From Streptomyces jeddahensis (GTDB lineage Bacteria; Actinomycetota; Actinomycetes; Streptomycetales; Streptomycetaceae): DNA of 64,000 nucleotides. Shown piece by piece: positions 31,794 through 41,048 of the stretch. Position 1 is the first letter of the stretch. The number at the start of each line of letters is the position of its first letter. Position numbers and translations under genes: made by a program. The DNA is taken from the NCBI RefSeq assembly GCF_001642995.1, contig NZ_LOHS01000061.1:1-64000 (forward strand). Direction: 5' to 3'. Below the pieces are notes generated by a model that made no database searches, was not told the DNA's origin, and saw only the letters and a list, made by a program, of their open reading frames with translations.

Positions 31794-34700
31794 TCACAGC
31801 TCCCTCGCGAATGCGTCCTGGTACGCCGCCCTCCCTCCGAACACGTTGAGGCCGATGTGTCCATCGGTATACGTCGTGTCCGTCACGTCGATGATCCGCC
31901 TGCCGCCGAGGAACACCTGGATGCGGTCGCCCTCGGCGAGGATGCGGACCGGGTACGTCGTGCCGCGGCGGACCAGGGCCGGGACGCGGGCGAGGGCGGC
32001 GGCGTCGTCGAAGAACCCGTCGGCCTTGGCGACCAGGCGGATCACCCGTAGGTCGGGGTCGATGTTCAGGCAGTAGGCGTCGTTGCCGTCGGAGGAGGCG
32101 CGCCAGAGGAGGGAGAGGGCGCCGCCGGTGTCCGGGTCGGGGCCGCCGAGCCGTACCAGCGTGGTGAGGTCCAGATCCGTCGCCGTGCGCGCCGACATCG
32201 CGTTGGAGTCCTTGTCGAAGGTTCCGGAGTGGCCCGCGCTGTCGGTCGACCAGTGACCGGCTGGGATGATCGTCAACTTGCCGAGGTCCGAGCGGAATTC
32301 ACCGCCGGTCGGAGCGGCCACCAGCGGCTTCACCCGGTCCACCAGGCGGTAGGTGCTCTCCAGCCGGTGCACCTTGAGCGACTCGACGTGCGCGGTGCCG
32401 CCCTTGGCGTAGAAGGCCATGCCGTCGGCATCGGGGTCGGGGAAGATCAGGCTCGTCACGGCGGCCCGGCCGTCGGCGCCGAACACCTCGACCGACGACA
32501 TGTCCACGTACACGCGCAGGGTCACGCGGCCGTCGCTGGCCTTCATCGGCGCGGTCGTGCGGCCCGCGAAGTACTGGGTGAAGTCGCTCAGGCCCGATGC
32601 CGACCGGTCGACGAACAGCTGGTTCGCTTCGGCGTCGTATCCGACAGCCGTGTGCTGGTCGTCGTCGGCGCGGAGCCGGAAGCCGATCTCCGTGGCGGTG
32701 CCGAGGGTGATCTCGGCCTCGATCTCGTAGGCGATGCCGGTGACGCCCGCGAGCGGGTTCGCGGAGCCGGGGCTGACGGAGACGTCCTCGCGAGTGCTGG
32801 CCGGTGACGTGCGGAGCGCGGTCAGCTCGGGGACCGGGCGCTGCACCAGGCGGGCGCCGTCGGCGGTGTCCGTGAGGGTGAGTTCGCGGGGGATGCTCAG
32901 CTGGCCCTTCCAGGAGCCGGTCGGGGCGCTGAACGGGTAGTCCCAGTTGCTCATCCAGCCGAGCCAGACGCGGCGGCCGTCGGGCAGGCCGTAGAAGGAC
33001 ATGGCGGCGTAGTAGTCGCGGCCGGAGTCGGCGCGCAGGACCGTGCCCGCCATCTGGTCGGGGGCGAAGGACGTACCGTTCCAGTCTCCGGTGAAGTACT
33101 GGGCGGCCGAGCCGTTCGTGGCGCGTACGGCGCCCGTGCTCAGGGTGAGGACCCACTTCACCTTGTCCTCGTCGCCGTCGACCGGGAGCGGGAAGAAGTC
33201 GGGGCACTCCCAGACGCCCGGCGTGACCCAGTCGCCGTAGCCGAAGGAGCTGACGTGGGTCCAGGTGAGGAGGTCGGTGGACGTGAAGAAGCGGACGTGG
33301 TCGCCTCCGGAGACCACCATCAGCCACTGGTCGTGCTTCTCGTCGCGGATCACCTTCGGATCCCGGAAGGTCCAGCCGGCGTCGGGGCCGCCCGGGTTCT
33401 GCACGGCGGGGGTCGAACCGCCGTGCAGCTGCCATGAGCGGCCCTTGTCCTTGCTGTACGCGATGCGCACGCTCGCGTTTCCGCCCGGCTTGTCCGGGTG
33501 GTAGCTCGTGTAGTACGCGATCAGGCCCGAGCCGCCGTCGAAGAGACCGGAGGTGTCGTCGGTGTCGACGACCGCGCAGCCGGTCCAGCAGTGGCCGTAC
33601 GCGTTCCAGGGCAGGGCGATCTGCAGGGCCTGCCAGTGGACGAGGTCGGTGCTGACCGCATGTGCCCAGCGGCCTTCGTCCTGGTGGAAGAGGTGGTACT
33701 CGCCGTCGTAGGAGAGCAGGCCGCAGGGGTCACTGGTGGAGCCGCTGAGCTGGGAGTAGTGGTACGTCGGGCGGTACGGCTCGGTGAAGTAGTCGGCGGT
33801 GCTGCGGACCTCGACGTTCTGGAAGTACGACGTCCCGTGCGCGGCCGCGGTGCCGACCGCCCCGCCCGTGGTGCGGGACACGCGGGTCCTGAGCGCCCTT
33901 ACGCCGTCCACGTACAGCTCGATCGTCCTGCCCGTCGCTCGGGCCTCGACGCGGTACGTGCCGCCGGACGCGATGCGCCGGACGGGACCGGATGCGGACG
34001 CGAGGCGGGCGCCGGAGGAGCGGTCCAGCAGGACGACGGCGTTCCGGCCGGCGTCCAGGCGGGCCTCGTAGCCGCCGGAGCCGTTCGCGGACGCGCGCAG
34101 GACGAGGCCGGCCGAGGAGGAGGGGTCGCCGGGTGTGATGTCGGCCCTCGCCACCAGGTCCCCCTCGGTGAAGAGGGCCGTCCGCAGGCCGTTCTCGCCG
34201 CGGATGCCGCGCAGGTCGGGGGTCCAGGCCCCGGATCGGGCCGTCCAGCCCTGGACGCCGGTGACGAGGTCGGCGGCGGCGATGTTCTCGAAGGACACCG
34301 CGCCGGCCGATGCCGTGACGGCGAGTCGGCCCTTCACGTGGGACGAGTCCTGGGCGGTGATCACGGGGCTGTAGCCGTCGGGTGAGAGGAAGTTGGTCTG
34401 CCAGTGCACGCGCAGTTCGCCACGCTCGGCTTCGACGCGCAGGCGGTAGACCGCGTCGGCCTTGATGGTGGTCGCGTACGTGCCGAGGGTGACGTTGCCG
34501 TCGATGCGGTACAGCCGCAACCTGCCCTGGGCGGGGTCGACTTGGACGCCGTAACCGCGTGTGACCTTGGCGTCGGTGCGCACAAACAGCGACGCGACCG
34601 CGGAGGCGTCGTGCAGGAGCAGGTCGGCCTGGACCGCGGTGTCGTACGCCCGGGTCGTGGTGACGGCGCGGGCGGTGGCGCCCTGGGACGGGTCCGCGTG

Positions 34701-35369
34701 CCAGCCGAGCGAGGTCGCCGTCCAGCTGCCGCCGCTCGTGGTCCAGCCGGTGAGGTTGGTGGTGACCGCGGAGACGGAGAGCGGACCGAAGGTGACGGAG
34801 CCGCCCTGGGCGAGCAGGCCCACGGAGCCCATGTCGTGGCGGTGGTCCTCGGCGTGGAGGAGCCGCTCGCCGTCGACGTACACCGTGAGCTCCGGTCCGT
34901 CCACGGCCACTTCGAGGTCGTAGGGTCTTCCGGTCTGTGCGCCCGGCAGTGGCGCGGTGGCGAGTGTGTCGCCGGTCGCCAGTTCGTAGAGCCGTATGCG
35001 GGCGCGTTCCGGGTCGAGGGCGGCCGCGTATCCGGTCGAGCCGTCCAGGGCGGCCCGGAACACCAACGCACCCACGGCGGATCCCGATTCGGGCGTCATA
35101 CGCGCCGTGTACGTGCCCTTGGTCGCGAGCTGCTGCTCGGACAGGGCGAGTGCGCGCTCGCGATGGCCGGGGGTCGCCTTCTGGCCGCCGTCGGAGGTGC
35201 GGCTCCAGGTTCCGGTGACGGGGAGGGGGTCGGGGACAGGGGTAGGGGCCGGGGTTGATGCGCGGGCGCTCGGGGTGGCGGCTTGGGCTGCGGGGAGGCC
35301 GGTTCCGAGGGGCAGGAGGGCGGCGGCGGTGCCTCCTGCGAGCAGGAGGGTACGGCGGGACACGCTCAT
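31794..35369 (-). CDS. Secreted multidomain GH32 fructan hydrolase
   Basis: The protein has 1191 aa. The N-terminus has a Tat-type signal (SRRTLLLAGG, cleavage near AAQAA). Three jelly-roll/LamG-like modules (about 50-205, 210-360, 362-510) precede the GH32 five-blade catalytic domain (520-860) and its beta-sandwich (870-1020); a fourth similar module ends the protein. GH32 motifs: SDPCGLL at the nucleophile position (usual NDPNG, Asp kept), TFRDPKV, and VWECPDFF with the acid/base Glu. It should cut levan or inulin outside the cell. It is the last gene of the LacI-led operon, 148 bp after the intracellular GH32, with nine-bp repeats between. Confidence 0.92.
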   Translation of the reverse strand: MSVSRRTLLLAGGTAAALLPLGTGLPAAQAATPSARASTPAPTPVPDPLPVTGTWSRTSDGGQKATPGHRERALALSEQQLATKGTYTARMTPESGSAVGALVFRAALDGSTGYAAALDPERARIRLYELATGDTLATAPLPGAQTGRPYDLEVAVDGPELTVYVDGERLLHAEDHRHDMGSVGLLAQGGSVTFGPLSVSAVTTNLTGWTTSGGSWTATSLGWHADPSQGATARAVTTTRAYDTAVQADLLLHDASAVASLFVRTDAKVTRGYGVQVDPAQGRLRLYRIDGNVTLGTYATTIKADAVYRLRVEAERGELRVHWQTNFLSPDGYSPVITAQDSSHVKGRLAVTASAGAVSFENIAAADLVTGVQGWTARSGAWTPDLRGIRGENGLRTALFTEGDLVARADITPGDPSSSAGLVLRASANGSGGYEARLDAGRNAVVLLDRSSGARLASASGPVRRIASGGTYRVEARATGRTIELYVDGVRALRTRVSRTTGGAVGTAAAHGTSYFQNVEVRSTADYFTEPYRPTYHYSQLSGSTSDPCGLLSYDGEYHLFHQDEGRWAHAVSTDLVHWQALQIALPWNAYGHCWTGCAVVDTDDTSGLFDGGSGLIAYYTSYHPDKPGGNASVRIAYSKDKGRSWQLHGGSTPAVQNPGGPDAGWTFRDPKVIRDEKHDQWLMVVSGGDHVRFFTSTDLLTWTHVSSFGYGDWVTPGVWECPDFFPLPVDGDEDKVKWVLTLSTGAVRATNGSAAQYFTGDWNGTSFAPDQMAGTVLRADSGRDYYAAMSFYGLPDGRRVWLGWMSNWDYPFSAPTGSWKGQLSIPRELTLTDTADGARLVQRPVPELTALRTSPASTREDVSVSPGSANPLAGVTGIAYEIEAEITLGTATEIGFRLRADDDQHTAVGYDAEANQLFVDRSASGLSDFTQYFAGRTTAPMKASDGRVTLRVYVDMSSVEVFGADGRAAVTSLIFPDPDADGMAFYAKGGTAHVESLKVHRLESTYRLVDRVKPLVAAPTGGEFRSDLGKLTIIPAGHWSTDSAGHSGTFDKDSNAMSARTATDLDLTTLVRLGGPDPDTGGALSLLWRASSDGNDAYCLNIDPDLRVIRLVAKADGFFDDAAALARVPALVRRGTTYPVRILAEGDRIQVFLGGRRIIDVTDTTYTDGHIGLNVFGGRAAYQDAFAREL

Positions 35370-35440
35370 GGCGGCTCCTGAGGGAAGGGCAGGGAAGGGT
35401 GGGCCACGGCCCGGGCGTCGTCCGCTCCGCGGGCCGTGGC

Positions 35441-35512
35441 CGGGTGTACCGGGTGTACCGGGTGTACCGGGTGTACCGGGTGTACCGGGTGTTCCGGATG
35501 TACTGGGTGTCA
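35441..35512. repeat. Nine-bp tandem repeat array between the two GH32 genes
   Basis: Five perfect CGGGTGTAC units (35441-35485), then CGGGTGTTC, CGGATGTAC and a degenerate TGGGTGTCA. It starts 71 bp upstream of the secreted GH32 start and ends 5 bp before the stop of the intracellular GH32. On the coding strand the unit reads GTACACCCG. Copy number is likely to vary between strains and could affect expression of the secreted enzyme. Confidence 0.92.
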
Positions 35513-35517
35513 GACCG

Positions 35518-37047
35518 TCACGGCCACAGCGGCCGGGGGTCCTCGGGGAACGCCGACGCCATCTGCCAGGCGTCGAACCGCTCCAGGCTCACGTCGCCGT
35601 CGGCACCGATGCCGACGCCGACCGCCTCGTCGGGGCGGGTGGGGTAGATGCGGGCGGTGAGGGGACGCCCGTTGGCGAAGATCTCCAGTGCGGAGTGGTC
35701 GACGAGGACACGCAGGTCGACCCGGCCGTCGGGGTCCAACGGCAGCTCGCCGTACCGAGGTTCGGCGTCGACCGCCGGGTCGAGGCTGCTGGTCTCGCGG
35801 TGCAGGCGGAGGGTGCCGCTCGCTCCGTCGTGGGTCCGGCTCACCTCCACGACCGTGCGCTCCGCGCCGTCCGGTGTCTCGCGGACCACGAGCCGGGCGG
35901 TCGCTCCGGGGGCGAGGCGCAGGGTCGTCTCGATGTCCAGCTGGTCTCCGCGCACCGGGTGCAGCCGGGTGTACGGGTCGGTCAGCGGGCCCGCCGCCAC
36001 CTCCACGCGCTCCCGCCGCAGCTGGGTCAGTTCAGGCACCGGGGCCTGGGCCAGCCGTCCGTCCGCACCGCGCGTGACGACCCTCGGCAGGGACATCACA
36101 CCGCACCAGCCGGCCTGCGCGTTCGCCTCGTCCGTCCGGCCCTCCTGGAGCCAGCCGAACATGATGCGGCGGCCGTGCTCGTCGCGGGTGGACTGGGGGG
36201 CGTAGAAGTAGCGTCCGCCGTAGTCGAGGCGGTGGACGGCGACGGGGGTGAAGGTGTCGCCCTTATAGCGGCCGGTCCAGTACAGGGGGTGGTGGGTGGT
36301 GCCCTCGTCCCAGGCGGAGAAGACCAGGACGTCCGTACCGTCGCCGATGCCGAACAGGTCGACGCACTCCCACATCGTGCCGGTCCAGTCGAGCTCGCCC
36401 CGGTTCTGCGAGGCGTCGCCGGTCAGCAGGGGACCGACGTACCGCCAGGTGCGAAGGTCGTCCGACTCGTACAGGAAGGCCGTGCCGCCGACGCCTCGGA
36501 TGCCCGAGCCCACCAACTGCCGCCACACCGTGCCTTCACCAGAGCCCTCCCGCCACACGCAGTGGTCGCGGAAAGCAGTGATGTCGATGCCCTCGGGCGG
36601 GGCGGTGATGACGGGGTTGGCCGGGTCCTTGGTCCAGTACCTCAGGTCCGCCGATCCCCTTGCCACACAGGGGAGTTCACGGTCTCTGTGCCTGCCGGAG
36701 TAGACCAGCGTGGGTACGCCTCCGTCGTCGACGAGGACGCCGGACCAGCAGCCGTCGCGGTCGGGGCCGTCGGTGCCGGGGACGAGGGCGACCGGTTCGT
36801 CGGTCCAGTGGACGAGGTCGGTGCTGGTGGCGTGGCCCCAGTGGATGCGATGGTGGGCGGGGGCGAGCGGGTTGTACTGGTAGAAGAGGTGGTAGACGCC
36901 GTTCCAGTGGGTCAGCCCGTTGGGATCGTTGAGCCAGCCGCCGGGCGAGGTGAAGTGGAAGTGGGGGCGGTGGGGGTCGCGCAGGGCGCGCTCGGCCAGC
37001 CCCTCGGCGACGGGAGTGCCGGAGGGGAGGGTGAGGTCGTGGGTCAT
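35518..37047 (-). CDS. Intracellular GH32 beta-fructosidase
   Basis: The protein has 509 aa and no signal peptide. GH32 motifs are complete: WLNDPNGL (nucleophile Asp), AFRDHCV (RDP variant RDH) and MWECVDLF (acid/base Glu). The propeller (about 25-345) is followed by the beta-sandwich ending VGIGADGDVSLERFDAW. It should hydrolyse imported sucrose or fructo-oligosaccharides. Its ATG overlaps the stop of the ABC ATPase gene by 4 bp, tying enzyme and importer together. Confidence 0.94.
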   Translation of the reverse strand: MTHDLTLPSGTPVAEGLAERALRDPHRPHFHFTSPGGWLNDPNGLTHWNGVYHLFYQYNPLAPAHHRIHWGHATSTDLVHWTDEPVALVPGTDGPDRDGCWSGVLVDDGGVPTLVYSGRHRDRELPCVARGSADLRYWTKDPANPVITAPPEGIDITAFRDHCVWREGSGEGTVWRQLVGSGIRGVGGTAFLYESDDLRTWRYVGPLLTGDASQNRGELDWTGTMWECVDLFGIGDGTDVLVFSAWDEGTTHHPLYWTGRYKGDTFTPVAVHRLDYGGRYFYAPQSTRDEHGRRIMFGWLQEGRTDEANAQAGWCGVMSLPRVVTRGADGRLAQAPVPELTQLRRERVEVAAGPLTDPYTRLHPVRGDQLDIETTLRLAPGATARLVVRETPDGAERTVVEVSRTHDGASGTLRLHRETSSLDPAVDAEPRYGELPLDPDGRVDLRVLVDHSALEIFANGRPLTARIYPTRPDEAVGVGIGADGDVSLERFDAWQMASAFPEDPRPLWP

Positions 37048-38099
37048 GCGGCGGTGGTCTCCGCTTTCTCGGTGTCTTTCGCGGTGTCATGGGTGGCCTC
37101 GCCGGCAGGCCTGTCGGTGGCCTTGAGCACGCGGCGGGCGATGTCGGAGGCGGGTGCGCGCAGGTGGCAGCGCACCCAGTGGGGCTGTCCCTGGTCCTCG
37201 CCGACGATGTGACGGACGGGCTCGGTACGGCTGCACGTGCCGTCGGCGCCGTACGGGCAGGACGTGGGGTTGAGGATCTCCTCGCGGAGCCGGGCACGCT
37301 CGGCCGGGTCGTAGCTCCCGGCCTGCTCGGGGTCCGGTACGGCGGACAGCAGTAGGCGGGTGTAGGGGTGGGCGGGGGCGTCCATGACGGCCAGTGCGTC
37401 GCCGCCCTCGACGAGTTCGCCGGCGAACATGACCATCGTGGTGTCCGCGAGGTAGCGCGCGGAGCCCAGGTCGTGCGTGATGTAGAGCATGGCGATGTCC
37501 CGCTCGTCGCGCAGGCGCCGCATCAGGTTGAGCACGCCGACGCGCACGGAGACGTCCAGCATCGACGTCGGTTCGTCGGCCAGGATCAGACGCGGCTCGA
37601 CCGCCAGCGCACGGGCGATGGCGACGCGCTGACGCTGGCCGCCGGAGAGTTCGTGCGGGTAGGACTGGAGCATGTCCTCGGTCAGGCCGACCGTAGTCAT
37701 CACCTCCCGCAGCGCCTCGGTTGTGGCCGGGTGGCCGTGCAGGACGAGGGCCCTCGTGAGGAAGTGCTCGATGCGGTGGACGGGGTTGAGCGAGCCGAAG
37801 GGGTCCTGGAACACCATCTGGACCTTGCGGCGGTACGCCCGTGACGCCCGGCGCCGCTCTGTGCGCAGGACGTCCTCGCCGTCGAGCAGGACCTGTCCCG
37901 CGGAGGGCTGTTCGAGGCGGGCGAGGCAGCGGGCGATGGTGGACTTGCCGCTGCCGGACTCGCCGACCAGGGCGGTGATCCGGCCGGCGGGGAGGTCGAA
38001 GGAGACGTCGTTGACGGCTCGGACGCGGCGCCGGGAGAAGACGGTGCCCACCTGGAAGTCCTTGGTCAGGCCCCGTACGGACAGCAGGGGTTCAGTCAT
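37044..38099 (-). CDS. Oligopeptide-type ABC transporter ATPase (OppF-like)
   Basis: The protein has 351 aa. Walker A GESGSGKSTIARCLAR, signature SGGQRQRVAIARAL, Walker B LILADEPTSMLD and the H-loop ITHD are intact. The C-terminal oligopeptide/dipeptide extension contains the Cys cluster (CPYGADGTCSRTEPVRH) that binds an Fe-S centre in OppD/DppD-type ATPases. It overlaps the OppD-like gene (4 bp) upstream and the GH32 gene (4 bp) downstream. The context indicates sugar rather than peptide uptake. Confidence 0.94.
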   Translation of the reverse strand: MTEPLLSVRGLTKDFQVGTVFSRRRVRAVNDVSFDLPAGRITALVGESGSGKSTIARCLARLEQPSAGQVLLDGEDVLRTERRRASRAYRRKVQMVFQDPFGSLNPVHRIEHFLTRALVLHGHPATTEALREVMTTVGLTEDMLQSYPHELSGGQRQRVAIARALAVEPRLILADEPTSMLDVSVRVGVLNLMRRLRDERDIAMLYITHDLGSARYLADTTMVMFAGELVEGGDALAVMDAPAHPYTRLLLSAVPDPEQAGSYDPAERARLREEILNPTSCPYGADGTCSRTEPVRHIVGEDQGQPHWVRCHLRAPASDIARRVLKATDRPAGEATHDTAKDTEKAETTAA

Positions 38100-39049
38100 C
38101 GGGAGGCTCCTTCAAGACTGCGGGCCACCCAGCGGCCGGGCGCGACCTCGCGCAGGTCGGGGATGTTCATGGAGCAGTCCGAGCGGTCCTCGGGACAACG
38201 GACGTGGAAGCCGCAGCTGTCGGCGGTGCGCGGGGCGTCGAAGAGGCCGGTGAGCTCCCGGCGCGGACCGGTCAGCGGCGGGAAGGCGTTCATCAGCGCC
38301 TCGGTGTACGGGTGGAGCGGCTTGGCGAACAGCTCCTTGGCGCCGGCGAGTTCGACGATCCGTCCGCCGTACATCACGCCCATGCGGTCCGACAGCTCGA
38401 CCATCAGGGACATGTCGTGGGTGATGAAGAGGATGGAGAAGCCCAGCTCCCGCTGGAGGTCGCGGATCTGCGCCATGATCTCCTGCTGCACGACGACATC
38501 GAGCGCGGTGGTCGGCTCGTCCATGATCAACAGTCGGGGGCGGAGCGCTACGGCCATGGCGATGACCACGCGCTGGCGCATACCGCCGGACAGCTGGTGC
38601 GGATACGCCTTCAGCCGCCCCGGGTCGATGCCCACCAGCTGAAGCAGCTCGCCCGCCCGCTCCCGCGCGGCCCGCTTCTTCATCCGCTCGTGCGTGGTGA
38701 AGATGTCGACGATCTGCTCGCCGATGGTGAGGACAGGGTTGAGGGAGTTCATCGCCGACTGGAAGACCATGGCGATCTGCCGCCACCGGAAGGCACGCAG
38801 CTCACGTGCGTCCAGCGCGAGGACGTCCCCGCCCTGAAAGCGGATGCTGCCCGCGGTGATCTCTGCCGGGGGCTTCAGCAGCCGCATCACCGCGTTGGCG
38901 ATGGTCGACTTGCCGCAGCCGGACTCACCGGCGAGACCGAAGATCTCACCCGCGCCGATCTCGAACGACACGTCGTCCGCCCCCACGACCGTACGGCCGT
39001 CGCCGCGGTACTCGACCCGGAGGTCACGCACCTCAAGTACGGGGTCCAT
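38096..39049 (-). CDS. Oligopeptide-type ABC transporter ATPase (OppD-like)
   Basis: The protein has 317 aa. Walker A GESGCGKSTIANAV, signature SGGMRQRVVIAMAV, Walker B LLIMDEPTTALD and the H-loop THDMS are present; the C-terminal extension has CGFHVRCPEDRSDCSM, again an OppD-type Cys cluster. It lies 3 bp after the permease gene and overlaps the second ATPase gene by 4 bp, which fits a heterodimeric ATPase pair. Confidence 0.94.
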   Translation of the reverse strand: MDPVLEVRDLRVEYRGDGRTVVGADDVSFEIGAGEIFGLAGESGCGKSTIANAVMRLLKPPAEITAGSIRFQGGDVLALDARELRAFRWRQIAMVFQSAMNSLNPVLTIGEQIVDIFTTHERMKKRAARERAGELLQLVGIDPGRLKAYPHQLSGGMRQRVVIAMAVALRPRLLIMDEPTTALDVVVQQEIMAQIRDLQRELGFSILFITHDMSLMVELSDRMGVMYGGRIVELAGAKELFAKPLHPYTEALMNAFPPLTGPRRELTGLFDAPRTADSCGFHVRCPEDRSDCSMNIPDLREVAPGRWVARSLEGASR

Positions 39050-39052
39050 GAC

Positions 39053-39964
39053 TCAGCCCCTCCTCTTCTTCACGGAGCGCAGCCTCGGGTTGGTGATCTC
39101 GTCGACCGCGTAGTTGACCAGCGCGAGCGCGAAGGCAACCAGCGCGATGCACAGCCCGGAGGGAACGAAGGCCCACCACGTGCCGGTCATCAACGCGCCG
39201 TCGTTGCTCGCCCAGTACAGGTTGGTGCCCCAGCTGACGACGCTGCTGTCCCCGAGGCCGAGGAACTCCAGGCCGGCCTGGGCGCCGATGCCGAAGATCA
39301 CGCAGCCGAGCAGCGTGGTCATCACCACGGACGCCATGTTGGGCAGGATCTCGCGGAACATGATCCGCAGGGGGCGTTCCCCGGTGACGACGGCGGCGGC
39401 CACGAAGTCCTTGCCCCGGATCGACTTGGCCTGCGCCCGCAGTACCCGGGCCGAGCCCGCCCAGCCAGTGACGACGAGCACCAGGATCACGGTGGAGGTC
39501 CCGGGCGGCAGGAACGCGGCCAGGATGATGAGCAGAGGCAGCCCGGGCAGCAGCAGAAAGACGTTGGTCGCCAGGGTCAGCGCGTCGTCCACGATGCGGC
39601 CGAAGTACGCGGACGCGAGGCCGACGACGATGGCGACCGCGGTCGCCGCGAGCCCCACGGTGAACCCGACGAAGAGGGAACTGCGCGCGCCCCACAGGGT
39701 GAGGGCGAGCACGTCCTGTCCCTTGGCGGTCGTACCGAGCCAGTGTGCGGCCGAAGGGGCCCGACTGCCCGTGGAGTTAATGAGTGACGGGTCACCCGGG
39801 GCGAGGACGGGAGCGAGCACGGCGAGGAGCGCGAAGAGAGCGAGCAGCGTCAGCCCCGTCAACGCCTTCCTGTTGTCAATGAGCTGGCGCAGGAGTCCGC
39901 GCCGGCGAGCCGGACGCGCCGGGGTTGTCGGGGTGGTGGCCGTCGCGATCTCGATGGCGGTCAT
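39053..39964 (-). CDS. ABC transporter permease (OppC-like)
   Basis: The protein has 303 aa. After a basic N-terminal tail (ARPARRRGLLRQLIDNRKALTG) come six hydrophobic segments. LGTTAKGQDVLALTLWGARSS and the EAA-type loop VTGERPLRIMFREILPN, which contacts the ATPases, are typical of OppC/DppC. The gene sits 13 bp downstream of its partner permease. Confidence 0.93.
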   Translation of the reverse strand: MTAIEIATATTPTTPARPARRRGLLRQLIDNRKALTGLTLLALFALLAVLAPVLAPGDPSLINSTGSRAPSAAHWLGTTAKGQDVLALTLWGARSSLFVGFTVGLAATAVAIVVGLASAYFGRIVDDALTLATNVFLLLPGLPLLIILAAFLPPGTSTVILVLVVTGWAGSARVLRAQAKSIRGKDFVAAAVVTGERPLRIMFREILPNMASVVMTTLLGCVIFGIGAQAGLEFLGLGDSSVVSWGTNLYWASNDGALMTGTWWAFVPSGLCIALVAFALALVNYAVDEITNPRLRSVKKRRG

Positions 39965-39977
39965 GTCGGCAACCTCC

Positions 39978-40955
39978 TCAGTGGACGCGGACGCGCGGGT
40001 CGAGGCGGACGTAGACGAGGTCGACGAGGAAGTTCGCGAGGAGCACCGCCGCCGTGATCGTCAGGAAGATGCCCTGCATCAGCGGGTAGTCCAGGCCCTG
40101 GACGGCCATCAGCAGCTGGTAGCCGATGCCGGGATAGGCGAACACGACTTCAGTGAGCAGGGCACCGCCGACGACGAAGCCGAGTGCCATGCCGAAGTTG
40201 GTCACGGACGGGAGCAGCGCATTGCGAGCGGCGTAGCGGAACATGATCCGTGAAGGGCTGAGCCCCTTGGCCTCGGCCATCGTGATGTAGTCCTCGGCCG
40301 CCGTGGCGATCATGGTGTTGCGCATGCCGAGCATCCAGCCACCGACGGAGACCAGCACGATGGTCAGCGCGGGCAGCACCAGGTGGGTAGCGACGTTCGA
40401 GAGGAACTCGGCGTCGAATCCGGGGGCCAGACCCGCGTCGTAGGCGTGCCGCAGCGGGAACCAGCCCAGGCTCACCCCGAACAGGTACAGGGCGCCCATC
40501 GCCAGCCAGAAGTACGGGAACGAACCGACGAAGATCAGCAGGGGTGGGAAGGCGGAGTCGAGGGCGCCGCCGCGCCGCCAGGCGGCGACGATACCGAGCA
40601 GATTGCCGACGACGGCGGCGATGACGAGCGCGACGCCACCGAGCAGCAGGGTCCAGCCGATCTGCGAGCCGATCACGTCGGAGACCGGGGTCGGGAAGCG
40701 GGTGATTGAGATGCCGAGGTCGCCGGTGAAGACGCTCGTGACGTAGGAGACGTACTGCTCCCAGAGGGGGCGGTCGTCCAGGCCGAAGAGTTTTTGCAGC
40801 TGGGCTATCTGGTCGGGCTGCATCGTGCCCTGGGCCTGCGCGAACATCCGGGAGACCGGGTCCCCCGGCATGAAGCGCGGGAGGACGAAGTTCAGGGTGA
40901 TGGAGGCCCAGAAGGCGAGCAGATAGAACCCCAGGTTGCGCAGGATCAGACGCAC
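39978..40955 (-). CDS. ABC transporter permease (OppB-like)
   Basis: The protein has 325 aa. The N-terminus (LGFYLLAFWASITLNFVLPR then FMPGDPVSRM) and LFGLDDRPLWEQYVSYV are hallmarks of OppB/DppB permeases; six membrane helices and the EAA loop AEAKGLSPSRIMFRYAARN are present. It begins 93 bp after the binding-protein stop. Confidence 0.93.
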   Translation of the reverse strand: MRLILRNLGFYLLAFWASITLNFVLPRFMPGDPVSRMFAQAQGTMQPDQIAQLQKLFGLDDRPLWEQYVSYVTSVFTGDLGISITRFPTPVSDVIGSQIGWTLLLGGVALVIAAVVGNLLGIVAAWRRGGALDSAFPPLLIFVGSFPYFWLAMGALYLFGVSLGWFPLRHAYDAGLAPGFDAEFLSNVATHLVLPALTIVLVSVGGWMLGMRNTMIATAAEDYITMAEAKGLSPSRIMFRYAARNALLPSVTNFGMALGFVVGGALLTEVVFAYPGIGYQLLMAVQGLDYPLMQGIFLTITAAVLLANFLVDLVYVRLDPRVRVH

Positions 40956-41048
40956 GGGTCGTGCTCCCTGTCAGTGGGGGGGAACGGTCATGCGGTGTGC
41001 GGGGCGGCCGTCCGGGGAGGAGGACGGCCGCCGGTCCGCGGGGCGGCG

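Noticed and set aside
35441-35512. Nine-bp repeats considered as a CRISPR array
   Set aside because: Units are contiguous with no spacers and far too short.
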